Of a stretch of 64,000 bases of DNA, positions 21,746-33,565 are shown in pieces. The stretch covers positions 28,212,951 to 28,276,950 of the forward strand of contig OX388311.1 of the NCBI GenBank assembly GCA_947579605.1, written 5' to 3'. How positions within the stretch are numbered: position 1 is the first letter of the stretch; each line of letters starts with the position of its first letter. The notes beneath the pieces are model-generated. The model was not told the origin of the DNA. It saw only the letters and a list, made by a program, of their open reading frames with translations, and did no database searches. The position numbers and the translations under genes were made by a program. The stretch comes from Athripsodes cinereus. Its lineage: Eukaryota; Arthropoda; Insecta; Trichoptera; Leptoceridae.

Positions 21746-22066
21746 TAATCGAATGCTAAAAGTGCTGCTGAAGATCCATTGGTTGGAACATGTCGGAAAC
21801 GAAGACGTGTTGATCAGGGTAGTCAAATCCTTAAAAAAATCATTCAACAACGAGAAACTGGATTGGCTACAACATCAAGCATCCAGGCCTGTTCATCAAT
21901 ATCGCGGAGGGCAAGACCAAAGGCAGAAATGGTAGAGTCTGACCAATAGGCACGTATTTGGATGAAGTAAAGAAGGACATGAACTGTGGCACATACGTAG
22001 AATTAAAGTGACTGGTAGAAAACAGGGAGGAACAAAGAAGAAAATTCAAATCTAATGGATTGTAAT
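21746..22066 (+). pseudogene. Diverged 3' fragment of the YADD LINE
   Basis: Aligns with the last ~100 codons of the LINE at 27176-28970: KIHWLEHVGNEDVL against KIHWSEHVENEEVL, then GRxxR, DMNCGTYVELK, and a terminal 'aatggattgtaat'. It is broken by a frameshift and stops and is clearly older than the copies at 27176 and 42054. Confidence 0.7.
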
Positions 22067-22254
22067 AATGAAAAAATTAGTAGTAAATTTTTCTGAAAAT
22101 TAAACGCTTCATTTAAACAATAAATTAATACCAGAAGCTAAAAAAAGTTCCCATCACTAAAAAGTTTGAAGCTTAATACAGAATAAGTCCATTTGATGTG
22201 TCAGGAGTACCATTTTCGAAAAATTGCTGGATATTCCCAGTTCTAAGAAAACAT

Positions 22255-22445
22255 TAATTCATTCCATTCATCGCCCTCAACGCTCCTCTCGGGAGCACAG
22301 GGCAGAAACCAGACTCCTCCATTCAGAGCGTCTCTGCGCTAATCGTGTCACCTCTTCCCATGACATTTCCTGCACTCTGATGTCGTTGTCATAGAAATGG
22401 TGTGTTATGAAAGAGGGATGCCCAGGCCGACGGAATCCGTGCGGA
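22255..22445 (-). pseudogene. LINE C-terminal remnant (family E)
   Basis: On the minus strand it gives GRPGHPSFITHHFYDNDIR, then SWEEVTRLAQRRSEWRSLV and ALCSREER, like the final part of insect LINE polyproteins. Related fragments are at 4228-4350 (same strand) and 35030-35090 (plus). Confidence 0.6.
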
Positions 22446-22715
22446 CGGAAACACTCGTTATTTATTATAACGACTTGATTAAACGGAAGCTCAACAAAAT
22501 ATAAAATTAATTAAAAAGTTAATAACAATTTTAACTGAAGATAATAAGCTCTTTAATCCATTAATCGTTATTGCTCAGATCCGTACATAAAGCTCCTACC
22601 TATAAATCTAGTACATCTGGTAATACATTATCTTAATTATCTTACATTAATCACTTAGATATACATATTATTATTCATCAATCTCCATATTCAGTGTTTT
22701 GTAAGCTGGGCGAAT

Positions 22716-22870
22716 AAACCGTGGAGTCCCCGGTAAGAAATAAATATTTCCTTCTATTTTCTGTTAGTTTTTGAGTGTCCTGTAAAAGACAGATGTTCGT
22801 AAAACCTCAAGCATAAGACAATTAACATCTACAATTCAGCAATGAAATTCTAATCCTTTTATTAGTATGG
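22716..22870 (+). repeat. TAG-tailed SINE-like family, 5' portion
   Basis: Starts 'ccgtggagtccccggtaaga', continues 'gagtgtcctgtaaaagacag' and ends after 'attcagcaatgaaatt'. The 3' part is missing. Sequence from 22870 to 23390 is AT-rich with nothing recognisable. Confidence 0.55.
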
Positions 22871-23389
22871 AGAAGACAATCTTTGTGTAGTTAGTATCTG
22901 TGATAACATTTATACATATTTATTTATCAATTAATATTATATCATCACTTATATATCAAAACCAACAAGTCAGCTTACAAAAGAAAAAATGTGATGATAT
23001 GCAGTGGTGAGATTATCACTATTTAGTGATTTCATTCATCTAACCACGTATCTAAAACACCACATATCTAAAACTCTACTATTTCATTCATGAGGTAGTT
23101 CTTTGTTGATAAAGAGCAATATAGATGGAAATACATCATATTTAAGTGAAATGTAATAAAAGACCTTAGCAATCTATTAAATTTTATTTTGAAAAAACAT
23201 GTCATAAATGTAAAGACAGTTTTAAATTTACCGTCTTTCACAATAAATGAGCTGGTGCATTTAGTGCAAAATTAAAGATTTACGTTATAAACAATGTGTC
23301 AAGAGATACATGTCAGTTAAGATATTCAATAACTTAACTACATAATATTCAATAGACATAAGCACTGAAAAGTCAAAGAAAAACTTAAA

Positions 23390-23530
23390 AGACCGGGTTA
23401 GTTGGAAGACATCGCATTTTAGCGATAAACTCGCCCTCTGTGCATTGAATTGTATAAATGATATTTTCTATGTAAATATGTATTATTGTAAACAATGTAC
23501 AGTGAAGAATAAAATAAATAAATAAATAAG
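23390..23530 (+). repeat. LINE 3' end (family D)
   Basis: 'gggttagttggaagacatcg', then 'gataaactcgccctctgtgc' and an A/T tail ending in AATAAATAAATAAAT. The same end occurs at 26611-26690 (minus), 30155-30302 (plus) and 57408-57465 (minus). Shorter pieces lie near 6375, 11335 and 44510. Confidence 0.65.
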
Positions 23531-23674
23531 ACTGAGAGGGTACAGGGAAGAATTAATTCAGTGATTAATAGTGAATCAAAAGAAGAGAGGTACTCGTAAA
23601 GAATCTCTTGAGCTCTTTGAAGTATGTTCGAGGACTTTACAGGTTTACCCTATTAAAATATGATGAAATAATAT

Positions 23675-25498
23675 TCATATACATAATTCAAAAATGAAGG
23701 CAATCAATGCCAATACGAGTCCAGCGAGAAGTAGCATGAGGCATCCTTCAATTCGTTTAAATTGTAATGCTTCTGGTCCTGAATTTGAATTCCCTTCAGT
23801 TTTTCTCGTGCTGTTTGTTAAAGATCTGAAGATAGTTTTTAAAATACCACCTTCATTTAGACTTGATACTGTGCGATCAATAACACATTTGTACGGAGAA
23901 TATTTTCTGATAGCAAAAACCAACGAATGTGTCATTACATTTTCTTTCAATGGATATAAATTTTCTTTTATAAAAGAGTGCGGTACATCATTTGTATGTA
24001 CTAAATGTTTATCCATGACTACTTCAAATACAACACCAAACTTACGTGACTGCAACCTTTCCAAGACTCTTGATCTATTCTTTTCAACAAACCCTGCGTC
24101 AGATAATTCTTTTAGTTTCGGTTCGCTATTGTTTAAATATCTATTAATTATTTCATACTCATCTTCCAGTAACCATTGAAATTCGCTTTTTCGCAGTTCT
24201 TCAAACGTTTCAATATTCTTTGGTCGCAGTGGTATTGTCATTGATGCTGTGTATTTAGAGGTGTAAGTTACTCCAACTAGAAAGTTGAGCCACATCCAGA
24301 GTACAACAATCAGTCTCATTACGGTTTCATCTCGTGTTGGGAATGTGTTTGGGGAAGTGAATGTCGCTATCCTCAATACGGACCAAATATTATATGAAAC
24401 TCTATCATATAAGAGTCTTGCTTCGCTTGAATAATTAAAATATCTTTTTATATATTTAGCTATCAGTCCAACTATAAATGCCATAACAGCGATGCTTATA
24501 ATCCAAAGAATCCATACATCACTATCAAATGGTTTCAATATCATAAGCCCACGAGATAGTTCTTCTGCGTTTGGTACAAACATTTTAGTGTTACATTGGC
24601 TATAAGATACAGATGGTTCAACTGAAGAATAGATACCCATAAAATTTGCCAACCACAAGGAACAAACTGCAACTTCAGTGATTCCATCTGAGACGTCATC
24701 GATGATTTTAAACCATCTCTCGTCGTATGAATTCCTTATTGTATATTTAAGAGGTAATTTTTTGTTTATTTCAAACAGTATCAATGATTCTACTCCTTTT
24801 ACTACCTCTTTCGTTTTTTCATTTACATACACAAAGGGTGGACAGTTGAATGTACTCACTGGTACAGAGATATTTTCAAGATATGGTATTTTACAGTGAG
24901 ATTTCGTTAATTGAGAATTCTTCGTTTTTCTATTTAGGTAATCGATTATTGTACCTGTTATATCTTCCCCATCGTATAAATCTCGTAGCTCAAAGCCATC
25001 AATCAAATCGAGATCATGAATTTCAGACAGAAAACTATCATCGTCTGTATATCGAAGAATCAAATACTTGACATCAATTGCTTTTAATTGAATGAAATTT
25101 GTATAATCTTTCAACGAAACATTTTGTGCTTGAAGTGTTTCTTCATTGATGATGAGCAAATTTTCACATGCGTAAGAATTTGTTTTCACATTTTGACTCC
25201 TTTCAAATAAACCAATTATAGCATCATTGTCATCAGCCAACAATATGGATTGTGGACATTTCGATTCGGCAAATATGGTCGTTGAATGCACGTCGTAAAT
25301 AAAAGTTGGACAATGTTTTTCAACAATCTTTATGATGGTTGAAGCAAGTGAATGTTTGCCCAAGAAAATATTCACACAATACGTACAGGTCGGTATGATT
25401 CCGTTGATTAAGTACTCTAAATTAATTTCTTCCCCTTGACACAATAAATATTTTGTTAAAAACAAGGTTGTGATTACAACACAATGTAACTTCTTCAT
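23675..25498 (-). CDS. Divergent ionotropic receptor 4 (IR)
   Basis: Single exon. I start at the Met at 25498 rather than the upstream in-frame Met at 25552, because MKKLHCVVITTLFLTKYLLC is a good signal peptide and the 18 residues before it are not. That gives 607 residues. It parallels IR3 along its length: LEYLINGIIPTC, HCPTFIYD, KCPQSILL, FNCPPFVYV, LKYTIRNS, the pore region WSVLRIATFTSPNTFPT, VTYTSKYTASMTIPLRP, an S2 ending NEGGILKTIF, and a C-terminal TM3. It stops just after TM3, ending ELCI, ten residues shorter than IR3. Role as for the other IRs; the ligand is unknown. Confidence 0.92.
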   Translation of the reverse strand: MKKLHCVVITTLFLTKYLLCQGEEINLEYLINGIIPTCTYCVNIFLGKHSLASTIIKIVEKHCPTFIYDVHSTTIFAESKCPQSILLADDNDAIIGLFERSQNVKTNSYACENLLIINEETLQAQNVSLKDYTNFIQLKAIDVKYLILRYTDDDSFLSEIHDLDLIDGFELRDLYDGEDITGTIIDYLNRKTKNSQLTKSHCKIPYLENISVPVSTFNCPPFVYVNEKTKEVVKGVESLILFEINKKLPLKYTIRNSYDERWFKIIDDVSDGITEVAVCSLWLANFMGIYSSVEPSVSYSQCNTKMFVPNAEELSRGLMILKPFDSDVWILWIISIAVMAFIVGLIAKYIKRYFNYSSEARLLYDRVSYNIWSVLRIATFTSPNTFPTRDETVMRLIVVLWMWLNFLVGVTYTSKYTASMTIPLRPKNIETFEELRKSEFQWLLEDEYEIINRYLNNSEPKLKELSDAGFVEKNRSRVLERLQSRKFGVVFEVVMDKHLVHTNDVPHSFIKENLYPLKENVMTHSLVFAIRKYSPYKCVIDRTVSSLNEGGILKTIFRSLTNSTRKTEGNSNSGPEALQFKRIEGCLMLLLAGLVLALIAFIFELCI

Positions 25499-25559
25499 TT
25501 TGGTAGAACTTGACTGGAAATAGTTCATGAAATAGCTGTCATACAAATACACATGTTCC

Positions 25560-26968
25560 CATTTTACGGAATGTAAACAAGTATTGTTTTATTTAAGTGT
25601 TATTATTACTACTTTCGTTTCATTAATTTCATTTTCAAAATAAACAGCATGTCCCAAATGAATTATGGTATCGTATTTGCAAATTAACCTTGTCTCTTTC
25701 TTTTCATTCCTTTTGAACATTTCGGGTTTTCTGCACCTAGTAGGTGAACCAAAACCAATGTAGAAAAAAAGGAAATGAAATAAGTGTGGTTCATCCACAA
25801 GTACAATACCATCATTCAATAAAAACTGTGAAATGCTATTGTCCGAAACAAATGAAATTTTTTAACATATTTTCTCTTTGATTACTTATCTGAATAGAAT
25901 GTTATTTTCTATTGTAATACATATTCGCATTTTTTATTTTTCTAAAATCCAACCTGAATTTTAAATTATTAATATTTGTATATATTACCGTTTGTTTAAT
26001 GATTTTTTTATTATTCTGTTACATTTATTTTTTCTGTATTAAACACCCATTCACACTCGAAAGCACAAGCCAAAAACAAACCACCTTTATTCAGAGCGAT
26101 TTACGAGCTTTAACTATTCCCATTTTTGTTTGCTTGAATTATGTATGCATTTAAGTGCTCTTGGGTTGTGCAATCATGACATTTTAATATACATAAGTGC
26201 TAGCATAAATTATTATTATTTTTATAGTCTATTTTATGGTTTTAATAACACCCTGTACATATTAAATATCGTACTATCATTACCTGAATGTACAAAGACA
26301 TTACTGTGGATGTTTTCAGAGAACAAACAATTGTATAGTCACCGCTCAATTGATTCGCCCTTTTAAACGATTTTAAATAACTCTTTTAAAAAGCCGTTAG
26401 TACCTATCTTTTGTAAACTTTAAAATATCTATGTCTTTACTGGTTCTTAATTACTTATAGCACACCTCATCAATAGACTATTAAGGCATTTTTGAATGAT
26501 ATTGATCGATGATTTACTCCTTTGACGCCGTTTTACGATCCTTCTAGCTTTATAATTTATTTAATTCATCCTTGTACATTGGTTACAATAATACAAATCA
26601 AGACAAAGTATCATTATACAATGTACAGAGGGCGAGTTTATCGCTAAAATGCGATCTCTTACAACCAACCCGGGTTCCAACTAAGCTTTAAAAAGGCGCA
26701 TATTTCTTTTTGTTTGTTTTTTTGTCAGTGAATATTGAGGTATATTTGAAAGTCAAGAAGTTATATTGTACTGGTATAATACATTTTGTTATTTCTATTT
26801 TTTTGGAAAAAGTGAATAATTGGCTTTTTCAAGGAAGGAAAAATTAAATTATTATGTTAAAGAGGGTAGAGATTTTGAAAGCAGCAGTAAATATAAAATT
26901 CTGGATAAAATACCTGCATATATACATAAACGTAGTCGGATTCAAATTCATCTAAGACAGGAAGAATA
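25560..26968. other. Intergenic, no gene seen
   Basis: AT-rich. A family D LINE end lies at 26611-26690 on the minus strand ('gtacagagggcgagtttatc'). The ORFs at 25589-25819 and 26130-26366 show no domain and no codon bias that I can see. Confidence 0.5.
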
Positions 26969-27175
26969 TCTAAAATATAAAATTCTTGTGTCACGGTATT
27001 TGTTATCATACTCCTCCGAAACGGCTGGACTGATTTTGATGAAATTTTGTGTGCTTATCGGGTAGGTCTAAGAATCGGTCAACAACTATTTTTCAAACCC
27101 CTAAAAGTTAAGGGTGGTCCACCCAATTTTTTTTTATTTTTTGGAAAAAAATATTTTTATTTTTTTATGGTGAGG

Positions 27176-28970
27176 AATGTTATTTGCAAGAAAAATGCAA
27201 AAATATCAACAGAAATATAAAACAAAGGAAATTCGAAACCGCATACTCTGAAGTAAAGAACTTCTTCAATGAAAAAACACAGCCACGATGTGCTATACAA
27301 GATAAAAACGGCAAACTGCTGTTTGAGGACGAACTGATCGTCAAAAGATGGAAGGAATACCTAGAACAATTGTACAAAGGAAAGAGCATACTCCAGGAAA
27401 GCAAAGCACTGGAAGCAGAATATGACGTAGAAAATAATGGAGATGACATCTTAAGAAGTGAATTTGATATTGCATTAGCAAAGTTGAAAGACGGCAAAGC
27501 ACCAGGCATCGACCTGATTCCATCAGAGCTGCTTAAATGCGCGGGAAAAGGCATGCTTGATACATTGTATAAGCTCGTCTGCAAAATATACGACACAGGA
27601 TAGATACCTGAGGACTTTGCCAAATGTCTGATACGAGCGCTTCCTAAGAAGGCAGGCACGACAAAGTGCGAACAACACAGAACCTTAAGCATGATATCAC
27701 ACGCTTCTAAGATACTCACCAACATTATAATGAAAAGGGCGGAAAATAAAATAAACGAAACACTTTCAGAAGATCAATTTGGATTCCGCAAGGAGACTGG
27801 TACAAGAGATGCAATCCTGAGTCTCAGACTTATTCTAGAAAAGAGAATAACAGTTAATAAAAACACATATATAGCATTCATCGACCTAGAAAAGGCATTC
27901 GATAAAGTAGAATGGGAACAACTTTTTAACATCCTAAACGAAATAGGAATGAGTTACAAAGACAGAAGAGCAATCTGGAGCCTATATAAGAACGAAATGG
28001 CCGTAATTAAAAGCGGAGAGAGCTGCGCAGAAGCAAGGGTCGAACAAGGCGTAAGACAAGGATGCTCAATGTCGCCAGCTCTCTTTAACTGCTATATACA
28101 GCGAGCCATTGATGAACTGAGAGAAGAAATGAAGAACTGGACAGGAGTCAAAATAAATGGGAAAAAGGTCGACATGATCAGATATGCTGACGACATAGCA
28201 CTGCTCGCAGACTCCGAGATGGAGCTGAACGAAGCCTTAGGAAAAATGGAAAGTATTCTGTTGTCAAAGTACAACATGAAAATAAATAAAGAAAAAACAA
28301 AATGTATGGTCGTTGGAAAAGAGGAAGCGACTGCGAACATTGCCATAAATGGAGTGAGCATCAAACAAGTAAGTGAATTCGTGTACCTGGGCAGCAGAAT
28401 AAACCAGGATGGACGCTCCAAATCGGAAATTGTAAGCAGAATAAACCAGGCAAGGATTGCCTTTAACAAAAAATCAAAGATATTGGAATCCCCAAATATT
28501 GACTTAAGCGTAAGGAAGAACCTTACTAAAGCCTTTGTATGGAGCATTCTGCTTTATGGTTGTGAGACATGGACCATCAGCAAGAGTGAAAGCGGACGGC
28601 TGGCGGCCTTTGAGATGTGGTGCTACAGACGCATGCTCAAGATCCATTGGTCGGAGCACGTCGAAAATGAAGAAGTATTAACGAGGGTAGGCGAAAAAAG
28701 GCAACTCCTTAAGAGAATCAGCCAACAACGAGCTAACTGGATTGGCCACAACATCAGGCATCCAGGACTACTCATCGCCATCGCAGAGGGTAAGACCGAG
28801 GGGACAAATGGCAGAGGCCGACCAAGAGACGCATATATGGACCAACTGAAGAGAGACATGAACTGTGGCTCATACGTAGGGCTAAAAAGACTGGCTGAGA
28901 ATAGAGACGAATGGAGAAGAAAAACCAAACTCGTTGCAGACCAATCCAGTGGATTGTAACTCATTATATA
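27176..28970 (+). mobile_element. 5'-truncated LINE inserted in a Helitron
   Basis: Bounded by a perfect 10 bp target duplication TATGGTGAGG (27166-27175 and 28971-28980), which is single in the uninterrupted Helitron at 51530-51860. Its 3' end is 'ggattgtaactcattatata' with a short (TA)n tail; the same end occurs at 42051-42075 on the other strand. The 5' end is truncated, so no promoter or ORF start is present. Confidence 0.9.
27182..28959 (+). pseudogene. LINE reverse transcriptase, one in-frame stop
   Basis: The frame is open from the truncation point to the stop at 28957-28959, except for one TAG at 27601-27603. RT signatures in order: DGKAPGIDLIPSELLK (finger), GFRKETGTRDAI, motif A FIDLEKAFDKV, motif B GVRQGCSMSPALFN, catalytic YADD near 28184, YLGSRINQDGR, and LLYGCETWT in the thumb. 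The C-terminus has GRGRPRDAYMDQL. There is no RNase H domain. The arrangement resembles the RTE-like group of insect LINEs; clade is uncertain. No ATG starts the frame because the 5' part is missing. Confidence 0.85.
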
Positions 28971-29091
28971 TATGGTGAGGCATTAAAAAATACAGACAGC
29001 CCCAAATTTTCACCCTTATACCATCAAACCCTATTTTTTAATAGCGATATTAGTATAATTATGGCAAAACAATGTTTGCCGGGTCAGCAAG

Positions 29092-30267
29092 TATTATTAT
29101 AATATAGACTTACAATATGTATTTATGGTGTACCTACATTGTTTGACAGAGAATATCTGAATCTTGAATCATGTACAAAATAATGTATTATTTGGTTGAA
29201 AAAACAATGAAACATAATATATTTGTATCCCTGGAACTTGTATTTATACATCACGTCTGATAGTAAGTACCTCATCATCTTGTATCAGAAAATACAAAAA
29301 ACAAAGTTTTTTCAAAAATCTAATATTTTTATTTATTTTTGCTAGAAAACGGATTATCTTTGTCTTACGACTTGAATTCTACAGGAACCTATGTAGGTAG
29401 ATATCTAATAAGTAATTCTTCATAAAAAAGTTTGTGATGGCTTTAACGTCTGACATTAACCTTCTACCGCAGTTGTGCACGTCTGACAGACACCTCATTA
29501 AGAAATTATTAGATATCTTTCTTCCATCAATCCATCCCCATCCCTCACTCACAATACCTTTCTGTATCCTAGTGACCAATCGATCAGTCGTCAATGCCTT
29601 GTCGTTGTGTGTGTTATGTTCCTGTGCTGTGATAGTTACGTCTCACAGACGTCAGGTCAGTAATAGTGTGATTTTATGCATACGTCTAATAGTCGTCACC
29701 ACGCATTTAATGTTTTTATGTCTTTGAGTCTCATAGAGGAAATATTTCGACTATTTCGAATGAAATTTATTTAAACATTTGTTTCATAATTACTTGCATA
29801 AATTTTAACGTGCTACCTCTCCAATAGAGTATTTCACTGGTCAATGAAGAGGGAGTCACTATTTATATTATATATATGGTCACTTTACTTTACCATATAT
29901 AATGTATAAATATCAATATTTATTTATTTATTTTATTTTTCACTGTACTCACATTTTCGTCCCGGTTTTAAAGAAAGTAACAAAAACAACATTAGAAAAA
30001 CTTGTCCTAGCTGTCTGAAACTTACTTGTAGATTTTGTTGCAAGCCTATGTGTCTTGATGCAAGCAAATTTGTGAAGAGTGTAGTACTAAAACTCTTATG
30101 TAAAGAGTACTTGCAGAATCTTAGTGTGTTTATATTTATAATTTTTTTATGTCTTTGGGTTAGTTGGAAGATATCGCGTCCCTGCGATAAACTCGCCCAT
30201 TGTGCAAAATTATTCGTTTATACCATGTATCTTCATCATTTGTATCCATATATTTTGTACAATAAAG

Positions 30268-30304
<37 letters not shown>

Positions 30305-31102
30305 AGTCTATTTACGATAAGGATTTTGTATTTTTTTATATATTCATATTTCATGTTTAGCTAAAAACCGAAAAACATAAGTACTTGTTTTTTTCATCGT
30401 ATTTTTTGAGCTCATAATAAATATCAATTTTAAAATGTACGTGCTTTGTTTCAATTTAATAATTTCCTATTATATGCTTGCAAATAGCTTATATTTAGTA
30501 ATATTAGCTAAGAAATATAATAATTTATTATTAAGTGTATTCTATATAGATTTCGAATTGTACGTCTTTCAGACGGCACGACTGTGCTAAAATTATAAAA
30601 ATTCACCACTGTAGCTAAGGGTTAATATAAAAGAAGATTGCTGTTTAAACTTTTTAAACATATTACGCTTTCATAGCTATTATTTATGGTATATCCCACA
30701 AGAGGAGTGCCAGCAAATTGACTGCATATATTAAACATACAAGCAGTCTTCCACGTAGCTACAAATAATGCAGACATTAAGGATGGGTGGCAAGCCTCAT
30801 CACTGAATTAATATGTGAAATATCTTTATTTTTCCAATACTTGTTTTTTTCAGGACACTCGAAAACTTAGGTAAAAGAGTGGGAGACTCCACATCGTTAT
30901 GTTCAATCAACAGAGCGTTTTATTTTTATTAATTTAATATGAACTTCCACTAAGTACCATCGGTCAACAATATTTACTACATCATTATATACTTTTGCAG
31001 GATAGGTCAAATTCAAAACCATTTTCTCCTAATACACTATTAAAATTTGATGTCAATATTTATTTATATTATTTGTTAAAAATCCGTATTTTTTTGTTTC
31101 AG
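29092..31102. other. Non-coding stretch before the first EGF exon
   Basis: Upstream intron or intergenic DNA. It contains several ACGTCTGA-like motifs (29255-29700), a family D LINE end with (TTA)n tail (30155-30302) and a minus-strand copy of the TAG-tailed SINE-like family (about 30680-30900). No exon was recognised. Confidence 0.5.
30155..30302 (+). repeat. LINE 3' end (family D) with (TTA)n tail
   Basis: 'gggttagttggaagatatcg', 'gataaactcgcccattgtgc', then 'gtacaataaagtttattatt' and (TTA)n to 30302. The AATAAA just before the tail is the element's own polyadenylation signal. Confidence 0.65.
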
Positions 31103-31327
31103 GATATACCGGCAAAAACTGTCAGGAAGAAGTAGATCCCTGCAGTTCATCTCCCTGCCAAAATGGAGCCACCTGTTCAGGAAACGTGACACAGTTCCGA
31201 TGTGACTGTCCTAGAGGGTTTTCTGGTCTCCTCTGTCAACATGCTCTGAATGAGTGCGAGTCTTCGCCATGTGTTCATGGTATCTGCGTTGACCAAGATG
31301 ATGGATATCGGTGCTTCTGTCAACCAG
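31103..31327 (+). CDS. EGF-repeat protein, internal exon a
   Basis: A 225 bp exon bounded by a T-rich tract plus CAG at 31100-31102 and GT at 31328. It enters one base into a codon and leaves one base into the next (phase 1-1). It encodes the end of one EGF module (YTGKNCQEE), one complete EGF (VDPCSSSPCQNGATC...CDCPRGFSGLLCQ), and most of another ([15 protein letters not shown]...CFCQP). EGF modules of this spacing (C-x4-C-x5-C) are extracellular and disulphide-bonded. Candidates are large insect EGF transmembrane proteins such as crumbs-like or uninflatable-like; I cannot choose from these exons. Exon b follows in frame after an 8.1 kb intron. Confidence 0.88.
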
Positions 31328-32082
31328 GTAAACTTTATTAATTTTAATTGCATTATACTTTTAATAAATTAATCATTATCTTATTTTACTACTTGTCCTG
31401 ATATTCTTAAATTGTCACTGTACAATCTTAGAAGCGTAAAAAAATATTGTTTTATTAAACTTACTTCTAAGAAGAATTAATTTGTTTATATGTACTTTCA
31501 GTAAGTTTCTACTAATACATCGATATTTCGGTCTACAAAACATTTGATTAATATTATGAAGATAGAGTTACTTCTGACAATTAGGTATGATTCCCAATTT
31601 TCCTAATAAAATTACGTCTAGGTATTTGGTACAAATATATACTCGTAATATGCTACATTCATTTGGGAGTTATCGACTTTTGTCTCCGTCTATAGTAACG
31701 AACAACTTCATATATTATTATTAGACCCGTAACTGGATAAAACAGCGTCCAGCCAAATTGCTTTAAACCAATTCATCGTTCGCATTAATCTGGGAACTGT
31801 TTAATGTTCCTGGAAATCTATTCCTGTAACAGACGGCGAATATAGGTACCTAATATGTATATTGAAAAAGTGATAGTTTCAAATTATCTGAGCATTGTTC
31901 TTAAACCTTTTTCAAGAAGAAATAACTTTTTCAGCAAAATAATTTAACATCCCTTCCTCTCGCTCCCTCACTAATCAGTCATCTGGATATCGCTGGATAA
32001 ACCCTTCTTCTGAGCTTTTCCAAACGTCACGGTCTTGTGCCCTCTGCATCCATTTTCGTCCTGCGATTCGAGTAATGGCTAT

Positions 32083-32385
32083 CTATCTATCTATACCCTC
32101 ACGCCGTGTCCCAGGAGGGGTAGGCAGAGAGAACGGAACGCCATATATGTAGAACTATCCATACAAACTTCTTTCGCTTCCTCCACATTCATCCAGTTTC
32201 TCATACATGTTCGCCGATTTGTCTTACTCAACACGCGGCCGTCCTTTAGTATTTGATCCATGTGCTCAAGCCACGTAGTTCTTGGCCGTCCGCGCTTCCT
32301 CACACATCCTCTTTCAGACAAATACATCCTCTTCGTCATTCTTTTATCTTGCATTCACTTAACATGTCCAAACCATCGTAACAAT
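32083..32385 (-). pseudogene. LINE C-terminal remnant with tetranucleotide tail (family C)
   Basis: The minus frame encodes MTKRMYLSERGCVRKRGRPR then TTWLEHMDQILKD and MRNWMNVEEAKEVC, the typical last part of an insect LINE polyprotein. On the plus strand the end is 'tatctatctataccctcacg', so the element has a (GATA)n-type tail. Confidence 0.7.
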
Positions 32386-33565
32386 AAGTTTATGATCACC
32401 TACTGTGAGATGAATATTTGATAACTGTAACTTCGAGTAATGTCATCAGCCTATTTCTTTACACAAGCTATTTTTAGCTTAATTTACTATATTGGTAAAA
32501 CTTTTTTTGTAATTTCATACTTATACAGCTATTCTTGTCTATTTTAGATCATCAAACCTCCCACATTTCTTCAGGCGTCCCAGGCATATCTGAAATTTTT
32601 GCAATCAAACACCAATATTCTTCAGAATATCGTGTAAGAAGTCTTTCTCTTATTTTCACGAGGTCACCGTTCAACTAATACTTTTCTCCATCTCTAATCT
32701 TTAAATTTAGCGATTTGCTCCATCTATAACCGCTTAACTTGGCTGCTCTTTCAACGATAATAAATGTAACTCCCAATCTTCTACATGTTTCTTACCCGAT
32801 TAGGCAGTTTTATATATAAAGCTGTTTTTTATGTACTCTTTCCTTTTAGATGTGAATATTTGTCGAGGTTCTCAGAATATCATTTTATGACGAATTCGTC
32901 ATTCCCTTTTTACCTGGAACAATATTTTGAAATGATTGGATTGGATTCAAAAGTGCTAAAAGTTTATAAAAAAATCACGTTCCTTAATAGTCAATTTCTA
33001 TGAAATTTGTATGAAAAATAGTATTTGTATGGAAAACTGTTCTGACATTATATTATAACAAATAATGGATTTGTCCAGTTTCAATAGAAAACACACAAAT
33101 ATGAGGTATAAATAAAAATAAGTTGCTAAAACCCCGATATTAATTCTCACAATGTCAATTCAATCGAAGAGATTCAATAGTAATAATTCTATGTAGAATA
33201 TTTCCCAATAATAAGCAATATAATGTTGTATAATATCTACTTACATTCGTCCTTTCTACGAATTACTATGATACTGGACTATACAATATTCACGTATACG
33301 CATAGTTGAGCACCGTGTACCTCTCTAAACATTTGCCAACGGCATGTTTAGTTACTTGGTAATAGAGAGGCTGTAGGTAAATGTTTGGTAGAGATGCTTA
33401 TCAAAGACTCATCTCACTGCCATATGTTTGACAAGATTCAACACTCATTAAATGTTTATTCAAAGAACGTCCGCTTGAAAATGTCCATGTGTTTAATTTA
33501 TATTATTATAATGGTGAAGAATTGTCTATTATTTAAGAAAAAGTCTATTACAGCTTTATATAATC

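Larger units (their letters stand above)
26969..29091 (+). mobile_element. Non-autonomous Helitron, interrupted by a LINE
   Basis: It starts TCTAAAATATAAAATTCTTG after an A, carries 'cctccgaaacggctggact', and ends with a hairpin (GGCAAA...TTTGCC, 29063-29080) 11 bases before its terminus CAGCAAG at 29091, followed by T. Insertion between A and T, 5' TC and a 3' hairpin are Helitron marks; the terminal CAAG is one base off CTAG/CTRR. Removing the LINE (27176-28970) and one 10 bp repeat restores a ~320 bp element collinear with 51530-51860. Confidence 0.8.

Noticed and set aside
30268..30302. (TTA)n as an independent microsatellite
   Set aside because: It is the 3' tail of the family D LINE end, so not listed separately.
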